From: Ruegeria sp. HKCCD8929
Lineage (GTDB): Bacteria; Pseudomonadota; Alphaproteobacteria; Rhodobacterales; Rhodobacteraceae
DNA: 64,000 bases
Assembly: GCF_013031405.1 (NCBI RefSeq)
Contig: NZ_WPZY01000002.1
Location: forward strand, 62,001-126,000
Reading direction: 5' to 3'
Both the position numbers and the translations under genes were made by a program. Below the pieces are notes generated by a model, which saw only the letters and a program-made list of their open reading frames with translations, did no database searches and was not told where the DNA came from. Shown here piece by piece: positions 6,677 through 16,019 of this stretch; the first letter of the stretch is position 1, and each line of letters begins with the position of its first letter.

Positions 6677-9427
6677 GTGGAACCGGTGCTTGTTCTGATT
6701 GGTCTGATTGTACTGGCAATTCCGGTCACGATTGTCGTTTTGCTGGTGGGCCAGTCCCGCCTGCGGCGGCGGGTGGACGATCTGGAGAAACGGCTGGCGG
6801 GCGTGGATCTGGACGCCCGGGCGCCGGATGAAACGGCGGATCAGCCAGAGAAAACAAGGCGTTCGGCGCCAGCCAGACAAGAGCCCGAGGCGGACGAAAC
6901 GGTTCGCAAACCCGCCCCGTGGGCGCGCGCGGCAAAACCGTCGGATGCTTCGACCGAGGACGTCGCCCTGGAACCCGCAGGCGAGAGCGATGCTCCGCCA
7001 TCTCCGCCACGGGCCGTCGTGTTCCGTCAGGACCGGATGCAGGCGCTGGGCAAGTGGTTCCGCGAGAACTGGTTTTACGCGGTTTCCGCCCTGTCCCTGG
7101 CGCTGGCGGGTATCTTTCTGGTGCAGTACGGGGTTGAGAACGGGCTGTTGCCCCCTGCGGCGCGGGTTGCTGCCGCCTTGGCGTTTGGCGCTGTACTGAT
7201 CGTCGCGGGCGAGGTCGTGCGCCGCCGGTTCGGGGACGATGAGACCTCGGCCACAGCCTATCTGCCATCGGTGTTTTCGGGCGCCGGGCTGGTCACCCTG
7301 TTTGGCGGCATCCTCGCAGCGCGGCAGATGTACGACCTGATCGGCCCGGAAACGGCGCTGGGCGCGATGGTTACCATTGCTATGCTCGGTTTGGTTCTGG
7401 GCTGGTATCATGGGCCACTGCTGGCCGCCGTCGGACTGATGGGCGCGTTTGCCGCGCCGTTTCTGGTGGGCGGGTCCTCGGAGGATCCCTCGTGGCTTTA
7501 TGGGTATTTCCTGATCGTTGCGGTGCTCGGGCTCGGGATCGACACCGTGCGCCGGAGGGCCTGGATTTCGGTGCTGACATTGATCGGAGCTTACAGTGCG
7601 GCCGGGTTGATTGGGGCCGGGCCCGCAAGCGGTGCCGGTTTCGTGACCTACCTGATGGCGATTGCCGTGGCTGCGATCGTGATACCGGGTCGCCGCCTGA
7701 TCCCGGACCATGCGGGCCAGATGATCACCGAGGTGATCCACCGCAAGAAAGGCGATCCGTGGCCCGAATTTCCCACCCGGATGGCCTTCGGCGCGGTTCT
7801 GGTCAGTGCCGTTTTCGCCAGCGTGCATTGGATAGACACCGAGGCCATGTTCTGGCTGATATCGCTGTTGCTGGCAGGGCTGGCAATTGCATTGATGACA
7901 TGGGCCAGCAACGCGCGGGCGTTGCAGGATGCCACGCTCTTTCCGGCGGCGGGGTTGCTGTATCTGGTGTTCCATCAGGGCTTTGACGGTGTCCTCTACC
8001 TCAGATTTGCGGCGACCTACGCTGAGACGAACGAAGCGGATTATCCGATGGCCGTCACGGTTCTGGTGGCGCTGGGTGCGTTGCTTTCGGTTCTGGCCGC
8101 GTGGCGGTCGTTCCGTGGTGGAGACTATGCGGCGGTCTGGGCCGGCGCCGCAGCCGTGCTGGCCCCGGCAATGGCGATCGTGCTTGAGGTCAGCTGGCGA
8201 CCCGCCGAGGTGATCGGGGCATACCCCTGGGCGCTGCACGCGCTGGCGCTGGGTGCGCTGATGGTGGTTCTGGCGGAGCGTTTCGCGCGGGTGGATGGCG
8301 TGGACCGAATGCGGGTGGCGCTGGTGACGTTATCGGCGCTGTCCTGCCTCGCCTTTGCCTGCATCATCGTGCTGAGCTCCGCCGCCCTGACAGTGGCGCT
8401 GGCCGTGACCGTGGTGGCTGCGGCTGCGCTGGACCGCAAGTTCTCACTACCGCCGATGAGCTGGTTCATCGCGGTGGGCATTGCGACACTGGGGTTCCGT
8501 CTGGTGGTGGACCCGGGGCTGGACTGGGCCAGCTGGGCGCCGTTGCCGGAAATGCTGCTGGCCTATTGCGGGACGCTGGCGGGCTTTGTCCTGTCGCTGT
8601 GGTTCCTGCGTCCGATGGACCGGCCGATGGCGCGGCTGATGCTGGAAAGCGCCGCGTGGTCGACCGCCGGTATTCTGCTGTCGCTGTTGCTCCTGCGTTG
8701 GCTGGAGAGCATCGGAGAAGTTGGTGCAGAGGACAGTCATTGGGGGCTGGGGCTGGCGTCAGTGATCTGGCTGGGTCTGGCTTTCGCGCAGGTGCTGCGG
8801 CTTGAGCTGGGCGGCGCGATGAAGACGGTCCGTGTGTTCCTTGCTGCGGCGTTCGGCTTCATCGGGGTGCTGGCATTGGTGGCGGGCCTGTCCGATGCCA
8901 ACCCGTTGGTTCAGTTCGGGGCCGCCCCGGTGCTTGGCCCGGCGGTTTTCAACACGCTGACGGTGGCCTATTTGCTTCCGGCTCTGGTCATCGGTTTCGC
9001 CCTCTGGCGCATTCGCTCCATGCAGCCGATGGTAAAGCAGGCTTGTCAGGTTGCCGTATTGGCCCTGTCCGCCTTCTGGCTGGGCATGACCATTCGTCAT
9101 TTCTGGCAGGGTGCGGCGGGCATGTATGTCGACAACGGCGTCACCCAGCCCGAGCTTTATACCTATACGATGACGTTGCTGGCGATCGGCGCGCTGCTGT
9201 TCTACCAGTCTCTGGCGCGTCAATCCGACATGATGCGCAAGGCCGGGCTGGCGGTGATCGGGCTGGCCGTGGCCAAGGTGTTCCTGATCGACATCTCCGG
9301 TCTGGGCGGGCTGATCCGGGTGTTTTCGCTGTTGGCGCTGGGCCTGGCGCTGGCCGGTCTGGCCTGGCTGAACCGCTGGGCGCTCATGCGCCAATCGCCG
9401 CAGCCATCGGAAGCTCTGGACCAATAG
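6677..9427 (+). CDS. DUF2339 large polytopic membrane protein
   Basis: A 916-residue protein that starts with one hydrophobic helix (1-25), continues with a charged, low-complexity cytoplasmic linker (about 30-115, rich in Asp, Glu, Pro and Arg) and then has more than twenty hydrophobic segments to the C-terminus, as in DUF2339 proteins. The start is GTG at 6677 with CTGGAGG six bases ahead. It lies 126 bp beyond the DUF2269 gene, with no strong terminator between, so it may be co-transcribed. Function is unknown for the family; the size and lack of catalytic motifs suggest a structural or transport role, but this is not supported further. Confidence 0.8.
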   Translation: MEPVLVLIGLIVLAIPVTIVVLLVGQSRLRRRVDDLEKRLAGVDLDARAPDETADQPEKTRRSAPARQEPEADETVRKPAPWARAAKPSDASTEDVALEPAGESDAPPSPPRAVVFRQDRMQALGKWFRENWFYAVSALSLALAGIFLVQYGVENGLLPPAARVAAALAFGAVLIVAGEVVRRRFGDDETSATAYLPSVFSGAGLVTLFGGILAARQMYDLIGPETALGAMVTIAMLGLVLGWYHGPLLAAVGLMGAFAAPFLVGGSSEDPSWLYGYFLIVAVLGLGIDTVRRRAWISVLTLIGAYSAAGLIGAGPASGAGFVTYLMAIAVAAIVIPGRRLIPDHAGQMITEVIHRKKGDPWPEFPTRMAFGAVLVSAVFASVHWIDTEAMFWLISLLLAGLAIALMTWASNARALQDATLFPAAGLLYLVFHQGFDGVLYLRFAATYAETNEADYPMAVTVLVALGALLSVLAAWRSFRGGDYAAVWAGAAAVLAPAMAIVLEVSWRPAEVIGAYPWALHALALGALMVVLAERFARVDGVDRMRVALVTLSALSCLAFACIIVLSSAALTVALAVTVVAAAALDRKFSLPPMSWFIAVGIATLGFRLVVDPGLDWASWAPLPEMLLAYCGTLAGFVLSLWFLRPMDRPMARLMLESAAWSTAGILLSLLLLRWLESIGEVGAEDSHWGLGLASVIWLGLAFAQVLRLELGGAMKTVRVFLAAAFGFIGVLALVAGLSDANPLVQFGAAPVLGPAVFNTLTVAYLLPALVIGFALWRIRSMQPMVKQACQVAVLALSAFWLGMTIRHFWQGAAGMYVDNGVTQPELYTYTMTLLAIGALLFYQSLARQSDMMRKAGLAVIGLAVAKVFLIDISGLGGLIRVFSLLALGLALAGLAWLNRWALMRQSPQPSEALDQ

Positions 9428-9489
9428 AAACAGGCACCCTATAAGCCAGCTATGTTTGACCGGCTGGCCATCATTATTCGAATTATATC

Positions 9490-9520
9490 CCCGGCGCTCT
9501 GAAATAACCGAGACGCCGGG
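9490..9520 (+). other. Stem-loop in the ileS leader
   Basis: CCCGGCG at 9490-9496 pairs with CGCCGGG at 9514-9520, and inside it CTC pairs with GAG across a one-base bulge. No U-tract follows, so this is not a simple terminator. It lies about 70 bases before the ileS ATG in the only gap (9428-9591) that can hold its promoter. It could be leader RNA structure or the end of the preceding transcript. Confidence 0.45.
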
Positions 9521-9591
9521 CAAAGGTGTTGGATACTTCGCACCGACCGCTTCGATCCAATCAAGACCAGATCATCCAAGGGACGCCTGAC

Positions 9592-12504
9592 ATGTGCGCC
9601 GAAACACCTGACTACAAAGACACGCTGAACCTGCCGAAGACCGATTTTCCCATGCGCGCGGGTCTGCCCAAGCGCGAGCCTGCCTGGCTGGAGCGGTGGG
9701 AGAAGATCGGGGTCTATGACCGCCTGCGCGAGAAAGAAGAGCGCACGCCGTTCATCCTGCATGACGGCCCGCCTTACGCCAACGGTCACCTGCATATCGG
9801 CCACGCGCTGAACAAGACGATCAAGGACATGGTTGTGCGCTCGCACCAGATGATGGGGTACGACTCGCGCTATGTGCCCGGCTGGGACTGCCACGGCCTG
9901 CCCATCGAGTGGAAGATCGAGGAACAGTACCGCAAGAAGGGCCGCAACAAGGACGAGGTGAACGTGGTCGATTTCCGTCAGGAATGCCGCAAGTTCGCCG
10001 AGGGCTGGATCGACATCCAACGCGACGAGTTCAAGCGTCTGGGCATCACCGGCAACTGGGCCGATCCTTACATCACCATGGACTATCACGCCGAGGCGGT
10101 GATCGCGGATGAGTTCATGAAGTTCCTGATGAACGGCACGCTCTATCAGGGCTCGAAACCGGTGATGTGGTCGCCCATCGAGAAGACCGCGCTGGCCGAG
10201 GCCGAGGTCGAGTATCACGACAAGGAAAGCTTCACCATCTGGGTGAAGTTCCGCGTTGTGGATACCGGCGACGTGACGCTGGACAACGCGCATGTGGTGA
10301 TCTGGACCACCACCCCCTGGACCATCCCGTCGAACAAGGCGGTGGTCTATGGCGAGGGTGTCTCATACGGTCTATATGAAGTGATCGGGCGGCCCGAGGA
10401 ATGCTGGGCCCGGATCGGTGAGCGGTATCTGCTGGCAGACAATCTGGCCGATGACGTGATGAAGCGTGCGCGGCTGCAGCCGGACATGTACCGCCGTTTG
10501 TGCGATGTGACGCTGGACGACCTGGCGAAGGTCAAACTGCAACACCCTCTGGCTGGGGCCGAGGGCGGCAATGGCGAATGGGACGACATCCGCGACTTCC
10601 GCGCCGCCGAGTTCGTGACCGACACCGAGGGTACCGGGTTCGTGCATTGCGCGCCGTCCCACGGGATGGAGGAATTCGAGCTCTACCGCGATCTGGGCAT
10701 GCTGGAACAGGTCATCACCTATAACGTGATGGACGATGGCTCTTTCCGCGCCGATCTGCCGTTCTTTGGCGGCACCTACATCCTGTCCCGCAAGGGCGGC
10801 GAGGGTGACGCCAACAAGGCGGTGATCGACAAGCTGGCCGAGGTTGGCGGGCTGCTGGCACGCGGCAAGATCAAGCATTCCTACCCGCATAGCTGGCGGT
10901 CGAAGGCGCCGATCATCTACCGCAACACGCCGCAATGGTTTGCAAGCGTCGACCGCAAACTGGACGACGGCATGGGCGGGATGGGAGATACCATCCGCGA
11001 ACGCGCCCTGCGCTCGATCGACGAACTGGTGAAGTGGACGCCCAGGACCGGGCGCAACCGCCTGCACTCGATGATCGAGGCGCGGCCCGACTGGGTGCTG
11101 TCGCGTCAGCGGGCCTGGGGCGTACCACTCACCTGTTTCACGAGGAAGGGGGCGCTGCCCACCGATCCCGATTTCCTGCTGCGTGATCCGGCGGTGAACG
11201 CGCGTGTCAAGGCGGCCTTTGAACAGGAAGGCGCCGATTGCTGGTACGAGGACGGGGCCAAGGAACGGTTCCTTGGCAACGACTACAACGCGGATGAGTG
11301 GGAGCAGGTCTTTGACGTGCTGGATGTGTGGTTTGACAGCGGTTCGACCCACGCCTTCGTGCTGCGCGACCGTGAGGACGGTGCGCCCGACGGTATCGCC
11401 GACGTCTATCTGGAAGGCACCGATCAGCACCGTGGCTGGTTCCACTCGTCGCTGCTGCAGGCCTGCGGCACTAAGGGGCGTGCGCCCTATCGCAACGTGG
11501 TGACGCATGGCTTCACGCTGGACGAGAAGGGCATGAAGATGTCCAAATCGCTCGGCAACACCATCGTGCCGGAAGAGGTGGTCAAGCAGTACGGCGCCGA
11601 TATCCTGCGGCTCTGGGTGGCGCAGACCGACTATACCGCCGACCAGCGGATCGGGCCGGAGATCCTGAAAGGGGTCGCCGACAGCTATCGCCGCCTGCGC
11701 AACACCATGCGGTTCATGCTGGGCTCGCTGGCCGATTTCACCGAGGCCGACCGGATCGAGGACCCCGCCGACATGCCCCCGCTTGAACGCTGGGTGCTGA
11801 GCCGGCTGGTCGATCTGGATGAGCAGGTGCGCAAGGGCTATGCCAATTTCGACTTCCAAGGCGTGTTCAGCGCGGTGTTCAACTTTGCCACCGTGGATCT
11901 GTCGGCCTTCTATTTCGACATCCGCAAGGACGTTCTGTACTGCGACGGCGACAGTCCGCGCCGCCGCGCCGCGCGCTCGGTTCTGGATATCCTGTTCCAC
12001 CGGCTGACCACCTGGCTGGCGCCGATCCTGGTCTTTACCATGGAGGAGGTGTGGCTGGAGCGGTTCCCGGGTGACGAGAGTTCGGTGCATCTGGTCGATA
12101 TCCCGGAAACGCCCGCCAGCTGGCGCAACCCGCAGAACGAGGAAAACGTGGCCAAGGTGCGCCGCGTGCGCCGGGTGGTGACGGCGGCGCTGGAAATCCA
12201 GCGCCGGGACAAGGTGATCGGGTCGAGCCTTGAGGCCGCGCCGGTGGTGCATGTCGAGGATGCCGACGTGCGCGCGCTGTTGGGTCAGATCGACATGGAC
12301 GATCTGTGCATCACCTCTGGCCTGATACTGACCGGCGATCCGGCCCCGGCCGAGGCATTCCGCCTGCCCGAGGTCGAAGGCGTGGGTGTCGTATTCGAGA
12401 AGGCCGAGGGCGAGAAATGCCAGCGCTGCTGGAAGATCCTGCCCGATGTCGGACGGCACGCGCATCCCGGCGCCTGCGGGCGCTGCGATGAGGCGCTTGG
12501 CTAA
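9592..12504 (+). CDS. ileS: Isoleucyl-tRNA synthetase
   Basis: A 970-residue class I aminoacyl-tRNA synthetase that charges tRNA-Ile in the cytosol. It has HIGH at residues 68-71 (HLHIGHA), the editing-domain signature TTTPWTIPSNKA, KMSKS at 649-653, and a C-terminal zinc site CQRCW ... CGRC around 943-966, typical of the bacterial form. The frame is open for 22 codons upstream, but AAGGGA lies before the ATG at 9592, which gives the normal N-terminus. It is monocistronic, with a convergent neighbour behind a strong hairpin. Confidence 0.97.
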   Translation: MCAETPDYKDTLNLPKTDFPMRAGLPKREPAWLERWEKIGVYDRLREKEERTPFILHDGPPYANGHLHIGHALNKTIKDMVVRSHQMMGYDSRYVPGWDCHGLPIEWKIEEQYRKKGRNKDEVNVVDFRQECRKFAEGWIDIQRDEFKRLGITGNWADPYITMDYHAEAVIADEFMKFLMNGTLYQGSKPVMWSPIEKTALAEAEVEYHDKESFTIWVKFRVVDTGDVTLDNAHVVIWTTTPWTIPSNKAVVYGEGVSYGLYEVIGRPEECWARIGERYLLADNLADDVMKRARLQPDMYRRLCDVTLDDLAKVKLQHPLAGAEGGNGEWDDIRDFRAAEFVTDTEGTGFVHCAPSHGMEEFELYRDLGMLEQVITYNVMDDGSFRADLPFFGGTYILSRKGGEGDANKAVIDKLAEVGGLLARGKIKHSYPHSWRSKAPIIYRNTPQWFASVDRKLDDGMGGMGDTIRERALRSIDELVKWTPRTGRNRLHSMIEARPDWVLSRQRAWGVPLTCFTRKGALPTDPDFLLRDPAVNARVKAAFEQEGADCWYEDGAKERFLGNDYNADEWEQVFDVLDVWFDSGSTHAFVLRDREDGAPDGIADVYLEGTDQHRGWFHSSLLQACGTKGRAPYRNVVTHGFTLDEKGMKMSKSLGNTIVPEEVVKQYGADILRLWVAQTDYTADQRIGPEILKGVADSYRRLRNTMRFMLGSLADFTEADRIEDPADMPPLERWVLSRLVDLDEQVRKGYANFDFQGVFSAVFNFATVDLSAFYFDIRKDVLYCDGDSPRRRAARSVLDILFHRLTTWLAPILVFTMEEVWLERFPGDESSVHLVDIPETPASWRNPQNEENVAKVRRVRRVVTAALEIQRRDKVIGSSLEAAPVVHVEDADVRALLGQIDMDDLCITSGLILTGDPAPAEAFRLPEVEGVGVVFEKAEGEKCQRCWKILPDVGRHAHPGACGRCDEALG

Positions 12505-12509
12505 ACATG

Positions 12510-12541
12510 TTCCGATCCCGTGCGTGGGCGCGGGATCGGAA
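12510..12541. terminator. Bidirectional hairpin between convergent ileS and di-haem protein gene
   Basis: TTCCGATCCCG (12510-12520) and CGGGATCGGAA (12531-12541) form a perfect 11-bp stem with a 10-base loop. It occupies the 46-bp gap between two convergent genes, where a shared terminator is expected. U-tracts on either side are weak (CATGTTTAG on the minus side), so efficiency is uncertain. Confidence 0.65.
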
Positions 12542-12550
12542 CTGATGCGG

Positions 12551-14065
12551 TCAGTGATCCTCTTCCTCGGGATCGAAATTCTCGATCACGAGGTTTTCGA
12601 GGAAGGCAATCAGTTCCGCCTGCTGCTCCTCCGGCATGGCTGCAAACACGGCCTTGCTGGCCTCGGCCTCGCCGCCATGGGCCAGGATCGCCTCGCGCAG
12701 GGTCGTGGCGTGGCCGTGGTGCAGCCACGGGCCGGTGGAGCCCACACCCGCCAGCGAGCGGGTGGGCCAGACCGAGGCACCCATGCCATAGGCGTCGACC
12801 GGATCGGCCAGCGCCGGACCCATGTCGTGACGGCGGAAATCGGAATACCAGGTGACCGTGGCGCCCTGTTCACCGGATGGGGCAAAGGCACCGAGCAGAA
12901 CCTCTTCGCCGCTGGCCAGCGTGATGCGGTTGTTCGGTTGATCCTTGGTCAGGTCAAACCAGAGCGGGCGGTCGGGGTCGAGCCCCAGGGCCCGCGCGTC
13001 GGCGCCGCTGGGCAATTCCTCTTCGGCAAAGCCGGGCACGGCGCTGGGTTCGGAAAAGACCGCCTTTTCAAGCTCAAGAGACGGAACATGGCATGAGGTA
13101 CAGGCGGCCTCGGCCAGCCGCGCCTCGCCGCGCTCGATCCGCGCGCGTTCGTCGTCGGTGAGTTCGGTCAGGCCCAGATCGGCCAGTTCCAGTTTCGAGG
13201 TCGGGCGTTCCAAGGCGGCCATGTAGAGGGTCACGGCGGTCAGATCGCCAATGCTGAGTTCACCGGTCACCCCATCATGATCGCCATCGGCGTCGCCGAC
13301 CAGTTCCACAGCCTGCATGCCCATCTCGTTATGGGCTGCACCCCGGGCGAAACTGCGCAAGGTGATGTGGGTGCCTTTCCAGCCAAAAGCGCGGATGATC
13401 AGATCATCGGCAACGCCGTAGAGCTGTTCATAGTCGATCTGGCCCGTGCAGCTTTCTCCCTGCGCATCTGGCGTCGCCGTAAGATCGCCAAAGGAAATGC
13501 CCTTGGCGGTCAGCGCCAGAGTGACAGGTTCCTGTTTGGCGCAGGCCTGTTCCGCCACCAGCGCCTCTTGCGCCTTGAGTTCCTGCGTCATTTCCTCGGC
13601 AATCCGCTGCACTGCGCCAAGGCCGAACAGGTGCAGCGTGTTGCGCTCCAGAAACTGGCCCGGCTCACCCGAATGCAGCGGGTCGATGGCCACGTTCATC
13701 GCCAGCGGCCCGGCGCCGTTGGCCAGCGGGGACGAGTGGCAGGAGATGCAGGAATGCGCCTGCGGACCGCCCTCGCGCTGTGGCTCGTGTTGGGCCCAGT
13801 CGCCCGTATCGGCCAGATCGGCGCGGGGCAGGCGGGTGAAGTATTGCCCCTCGGCCACCCGCGCACCGACGCCGCGCGCCATCGTATAGGTTGCCTCGGT
13901 TATCTCGTCCCCGGCCTCGAAGGCGTGGTTGAAACAGCCCAGCCGGTCCTCATCGAGACGGCGCATAAGCTCCATCTGGTCGACCGGCTGCGGAATTTCG
14001 GCGAACGCCACGCTTGCTGAAAGCACCAAAAGCCCCCCGCAAACGCGATAAGAATATGGCTGCAT
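12551..14065 (-). CDS. Periplasmic di-haem cytochrome c (DHOR/thiol oxidoreductase-like)
   Basis: A 504-residue exported c-type cytochrome. The signal peptide ends near residue 22 (SVAFA-EIP). Two haem-attachment motifs are present, CISCH at 106-110 and CTSCH at 322-326. The C-terminal GVGSTGPWLHHGHATTLREAI region matches the di-haem oxidoreductase (DHOR, PF06537-like) and cytochrome c peroxidase superfamily, where it reads LHDGRA with a distal role. Natural electron partners are unknown. An acidic tail (DPEEEDH) ends the protein. No maturation genes are adjacent. It could be a peroxidase-like or thiol-oxidising enzyme. Confidence 0.82.
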   Translation of the reverse strand: MQPYSYRVCGGLLVLSASVAFAEIPQPVDQMELMRRLDEDRLGCFNHAFEAGDEITEATYTMARGVGARVAEGQYFTRLPRADLADTGDWAQHEPQREGGPQAHSCISCHSSPLANGAGPLAMNVAIDPLHSGEPGQFLERNTLHLFGLGAVQRIAEEMTQELKAQEALVAEQACAKQEPVTLALTAKGISFGDLTATPDAQGESCTGQIDYEQLYGVADDLIIRAFGWKGTHITLRSFARGAAHNEMGMQAVELVGDADGDHDGVTGELSIGDLTAVTLYMAALERPTSKLELADLGLTELTDDERARIERGEARLAEAACTSCHVPSLELEKAVFSEPSAVPGFAEEELPSGADARALGLDPDRPLWFDLTKDQPNNRITLASGEEVLLGAFAPSGEQGATVTWYSDFRRHDMGPALADPVDAYGMGASVWPTRSLAGVGSTGPWLHHGHATTLREAILAHGGEAEASKAVFAAMPEEQQAELIAFLENLVIENFDPEEEDH

Positions 14066-14219
14066 GATCCCAAATCTCTGTTGCTAAAGTCACGGATGTC
14101 GCGTTTCCGGCGCCAACGGTAAGTGCAAAGATCAAATGCGGCAACAATTGATATGAATGTATCGAGGTGACGGCAAACGCACGCTTGCGCGCCGCGCGAT
14201 GGTCTGCGAGCGTGGGATC

Positions 14220-14675
14220 ATGCCGATGATCGCAGTCGATACGCAGTTTGGCCGCCTTGGCCTGTTGGAAGAGGACGGGGCCATCACCCGGCTGGTCTGG
14301 GAGGGCGAGGATGACGAACCGGACACGCCGCTGTTGCAAGAGGCGGCGGCGCAGCTCAGGGCTTATGATGCGGGACAGTTGCGTCAGTTCGATTTGCCGC
14401 TGCGGGTGAACGGATCCGAGATGCAGCGCCGGGTCTGCGATGCGATGTTTGCGATCCCTTTCGGCGACACCCTGACCTATGGCGACATTGCCAGTGAGCT
14501 TGGGTATTCCGCGCAATCGGTGGGTCAGGCCTGCGGCGGCAACCCGATCCCGGTCATCATCCCCTGCCACCGGGTGCTGGGCGCCACCAGCCTGGGCGGC
14601 TTTTCGGGTGACGGCGGGATCGAGACCAAGGTGGCGCTGCTGCGTCACGAAGGCGCTGCCGGTCTGCTCATCTGA
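14220..14675 (+). CDS. ogt: Methylated-DNA--protein-cysteine methyltransferase
   Basis: A suicide repair enzyme that removes O6-methyl groups from guanine. The active-site IPCHRV motif with the acceptor cysteine is near residue 118, preceded by the helix-turn-helix region RVCDAMFAIPFGDTLTYGDIA and the arginine-finger neighbourhood. The frame is open from 14157, but the first credible N-terminus is the ATG at 14220 (MPMIAVDTQFGRLGL) with GTGGGA ahead; ATG 14226 is an alternative. At 151 residues it is a normal Ogt-type protein without the Ada regulatory domain. Divergent from the di-haem gene. Confidence 0.9.
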   Translation: MPMIAVDTQFGRLGLLEEDGAITRLVWEGEDDEPDTPLLQEAAAQLRAYDAGQLRQFDLPLRVNGSEMQRRVCDAMFAIPFGDTLTYGDIASELGYSAQSVGQACGGNPIPVIIPCHRVLGATSLGGFSGDGGIETKVALLRHEGAAGLLI

Positions 14676-14749
14676 GCCGCGAAAACCATTGCATTTATGC
14701 CTTTTGCGTCCCAACCTATGCTGAAGATCGAATTTGAGGACGCCATTGA

Positions 14750-15217
14750 ATGAGTTCCGAACAAGACCGCGCCGCCCGCAAAAAGGCCATCCATGACGGC
14801 CTGATGTCGCTTGAAGCCGAGGAGCTGGCCACGGCCAAGGCCCATTACGAAGCCTTCATGAAGGACTCGCGGCTGGATGACCGGGAAGGCCATGACAAGG
14901 ATGACATCGCCGCCTCACGCGAGAATGCCGATCTGGCGGCGGCCTTCGACACGCCGGTGCAGGCGCATCACGCCAAGATCGACGTCATCGAGAACACCGA
15001 TTTCAGCCTGACCGATACCGTGGGCCCCGGGGCCGTTGTCATCTTTGACGATCGCAGGTTAGTCGTGTGCGTCTCGACCTCGCGCTTTGACGTGGATGGC
15101 GAGACTTACATGGGTATCTCGACCCAAAGCCCGATCTACAAGGCGATGGCGGGGCTGCAGGCCGGCGACAGCTTTACCCACAACGGCACGGAGCATGAGG
15201 TCGAGGACGTCCTCTGA
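14750..15217 (+). CDS. GreA/GreB C-terminal-domain protein with a shortened, divergent N-terminal arm
   Basis: A 155-residue protein. Residues 75-155 read like the FKBP-fold C-terminal domain of GreA/GreB (VGPGAVVIFDDRRLVVCVS ... GISTQSPIYKAMAGLQAGDSF), with the SPI-type motif typical of Gre factors. The N-terminal part is helical and very acidic (DDREGHDKDDIAASRENADL) but looks shorter and different from the standard Gre coiled-coil finger. It probably binds RNA polymerase near the secondary channel, as Gre, Rnk or Gfh-type proteins do; whether it stimulates cleavage cannot be read here. GAGGA lies ten bases before the ATG. Convergent with pcs. Confidence 0.7.
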   Translation: MSSEQDRAARKKAIHDGLMSLEAEELATAKAHYEAFMKDSRLDDREGHDKDDIAASRENADLAAAFDTPVQAHHAKIDVIENTDFSLTDTVGPGAVVIFDDRRLVVCVSTSRFDVDGETYMGISTQSPIYKAMAGLQAGDSFTHNGTEHEVEDVL

Positions 15218-15226
15218 CCGGAGCGT

Positions 15227-15943
15227 TCAGACCTTTTCGACGCGTTTGCTGCGCGTGCGTTCCGGGATCAGTTGCTGGGCGATGCCCGCACCGGTCAGGT
15301 AGAGGCTGGTGATCACCAGACCCCAGTGCGCCCAGCTTTCGGGGTGGAAATCGACCCAGGCCGCCCAGCCGGCAAAGAAGGTCCAGGCAAAGGCCATCGG
15401 CAGTGACAGCATCCGCCAGCGCTCGGTCCGCACGGGATGGATGAATTTCAGCGGCAGGAACATGGCGATGGCCAGCAGGGTGACCAGCACCAGGCTGATC
15501 CAGAAATTGGGTTCCAACGCGAAGATCACCAGCACCAGCATGTTCCAGCAGCCGGGAAAGCCGGAAAACGAGTTGTCCTTGGTCTTCATCCGCGTGTCGG
15601 CAAAGTACATCGCGCTGGCAAAGGTGATGACGATGATCGCGAACCAGCCGGTCCAGCCATCCATCAGCCCCGATTTGAACAGGGCGAAGGCGGGGATGAA
15701 GACATAAGTCAGGTAGTCGATGATCAGGTCCAGCAGTACGCCGTCGAACTCGGGCGCGTTCTTCTTGACGTGATAGTGTCGTGCCAGAGGGCCGTCGACG
15801 CCATCGACCATGAAGGCCACGACCAGCCACAGGAACATCAGGCTCCACTTGGATTCGACGGCGGCCAGCATGGCCAGCATTGCGAAAACGGCGCCGGTAG
15901 CGGTGAGCAGATGGACGGAGAGCGCTTGGATCCGGGGTGTCAT
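15227..15943 (-). CDS. pcs: Phosphatidylcholine synthase (CDP-alcohol phosphatidyltransferase)
   Basis: Pcs condenses choline with CDP-diacylglycerol to make phosphatidylcholine in the inner membrane. The CDP-alcohol phosphatidyltransferase signature is present as DGVDGPLARHYHVKK followed by DGVLLDLIIDY, including the three essential Asp. About eight membrane helices follow. I chose the ATG at 15943 (MTPRIQALSVHLLTATGA, 238 residues): the longer frame from 16051 would overlap xerC and adds a non-conserved tail. Phosphatidylcholine made this way is typical of plant- and eukaryote-associated alphaproteobacteria. Confidence 0.9.
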   Translation of the reverse strand: MTPRIQALSVHLLTATGAVFAMLAMLAAVESKWSLMFLWLVVAFMVDGVDGPLARHYHVKKNAPEFDGVLLDLIIDYLTYVFIPAFALFKSGLMDGWTGWFAIIVITFASAMYFADTRMKTKDNSFSGFPGCWNMLVLVIFALEPNFWISLVLVTLLAIAMFLPLKFIHPVRTERWRMLSLPMAFAWTFFAGWAAWVDFHPESWAHWGLVITSLYLTGAGIAQQLIPERTRSKRVEKV

Positions 15944-16019
15944 GGCCCTGTCATGACGGAAAAGCGCGCGAACTGCAAACTGTTGCTGCACCCATTTGTG
16001 GCGCGGAATGCCGGGTGCC

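Noticed and set aside
10372-12465. A 697-codon minus-strand frame inside ileS
   Set aside because: Antisense shadow of the catalytic and anticodon domains of ileS; no motif and no ribosome-binding site.
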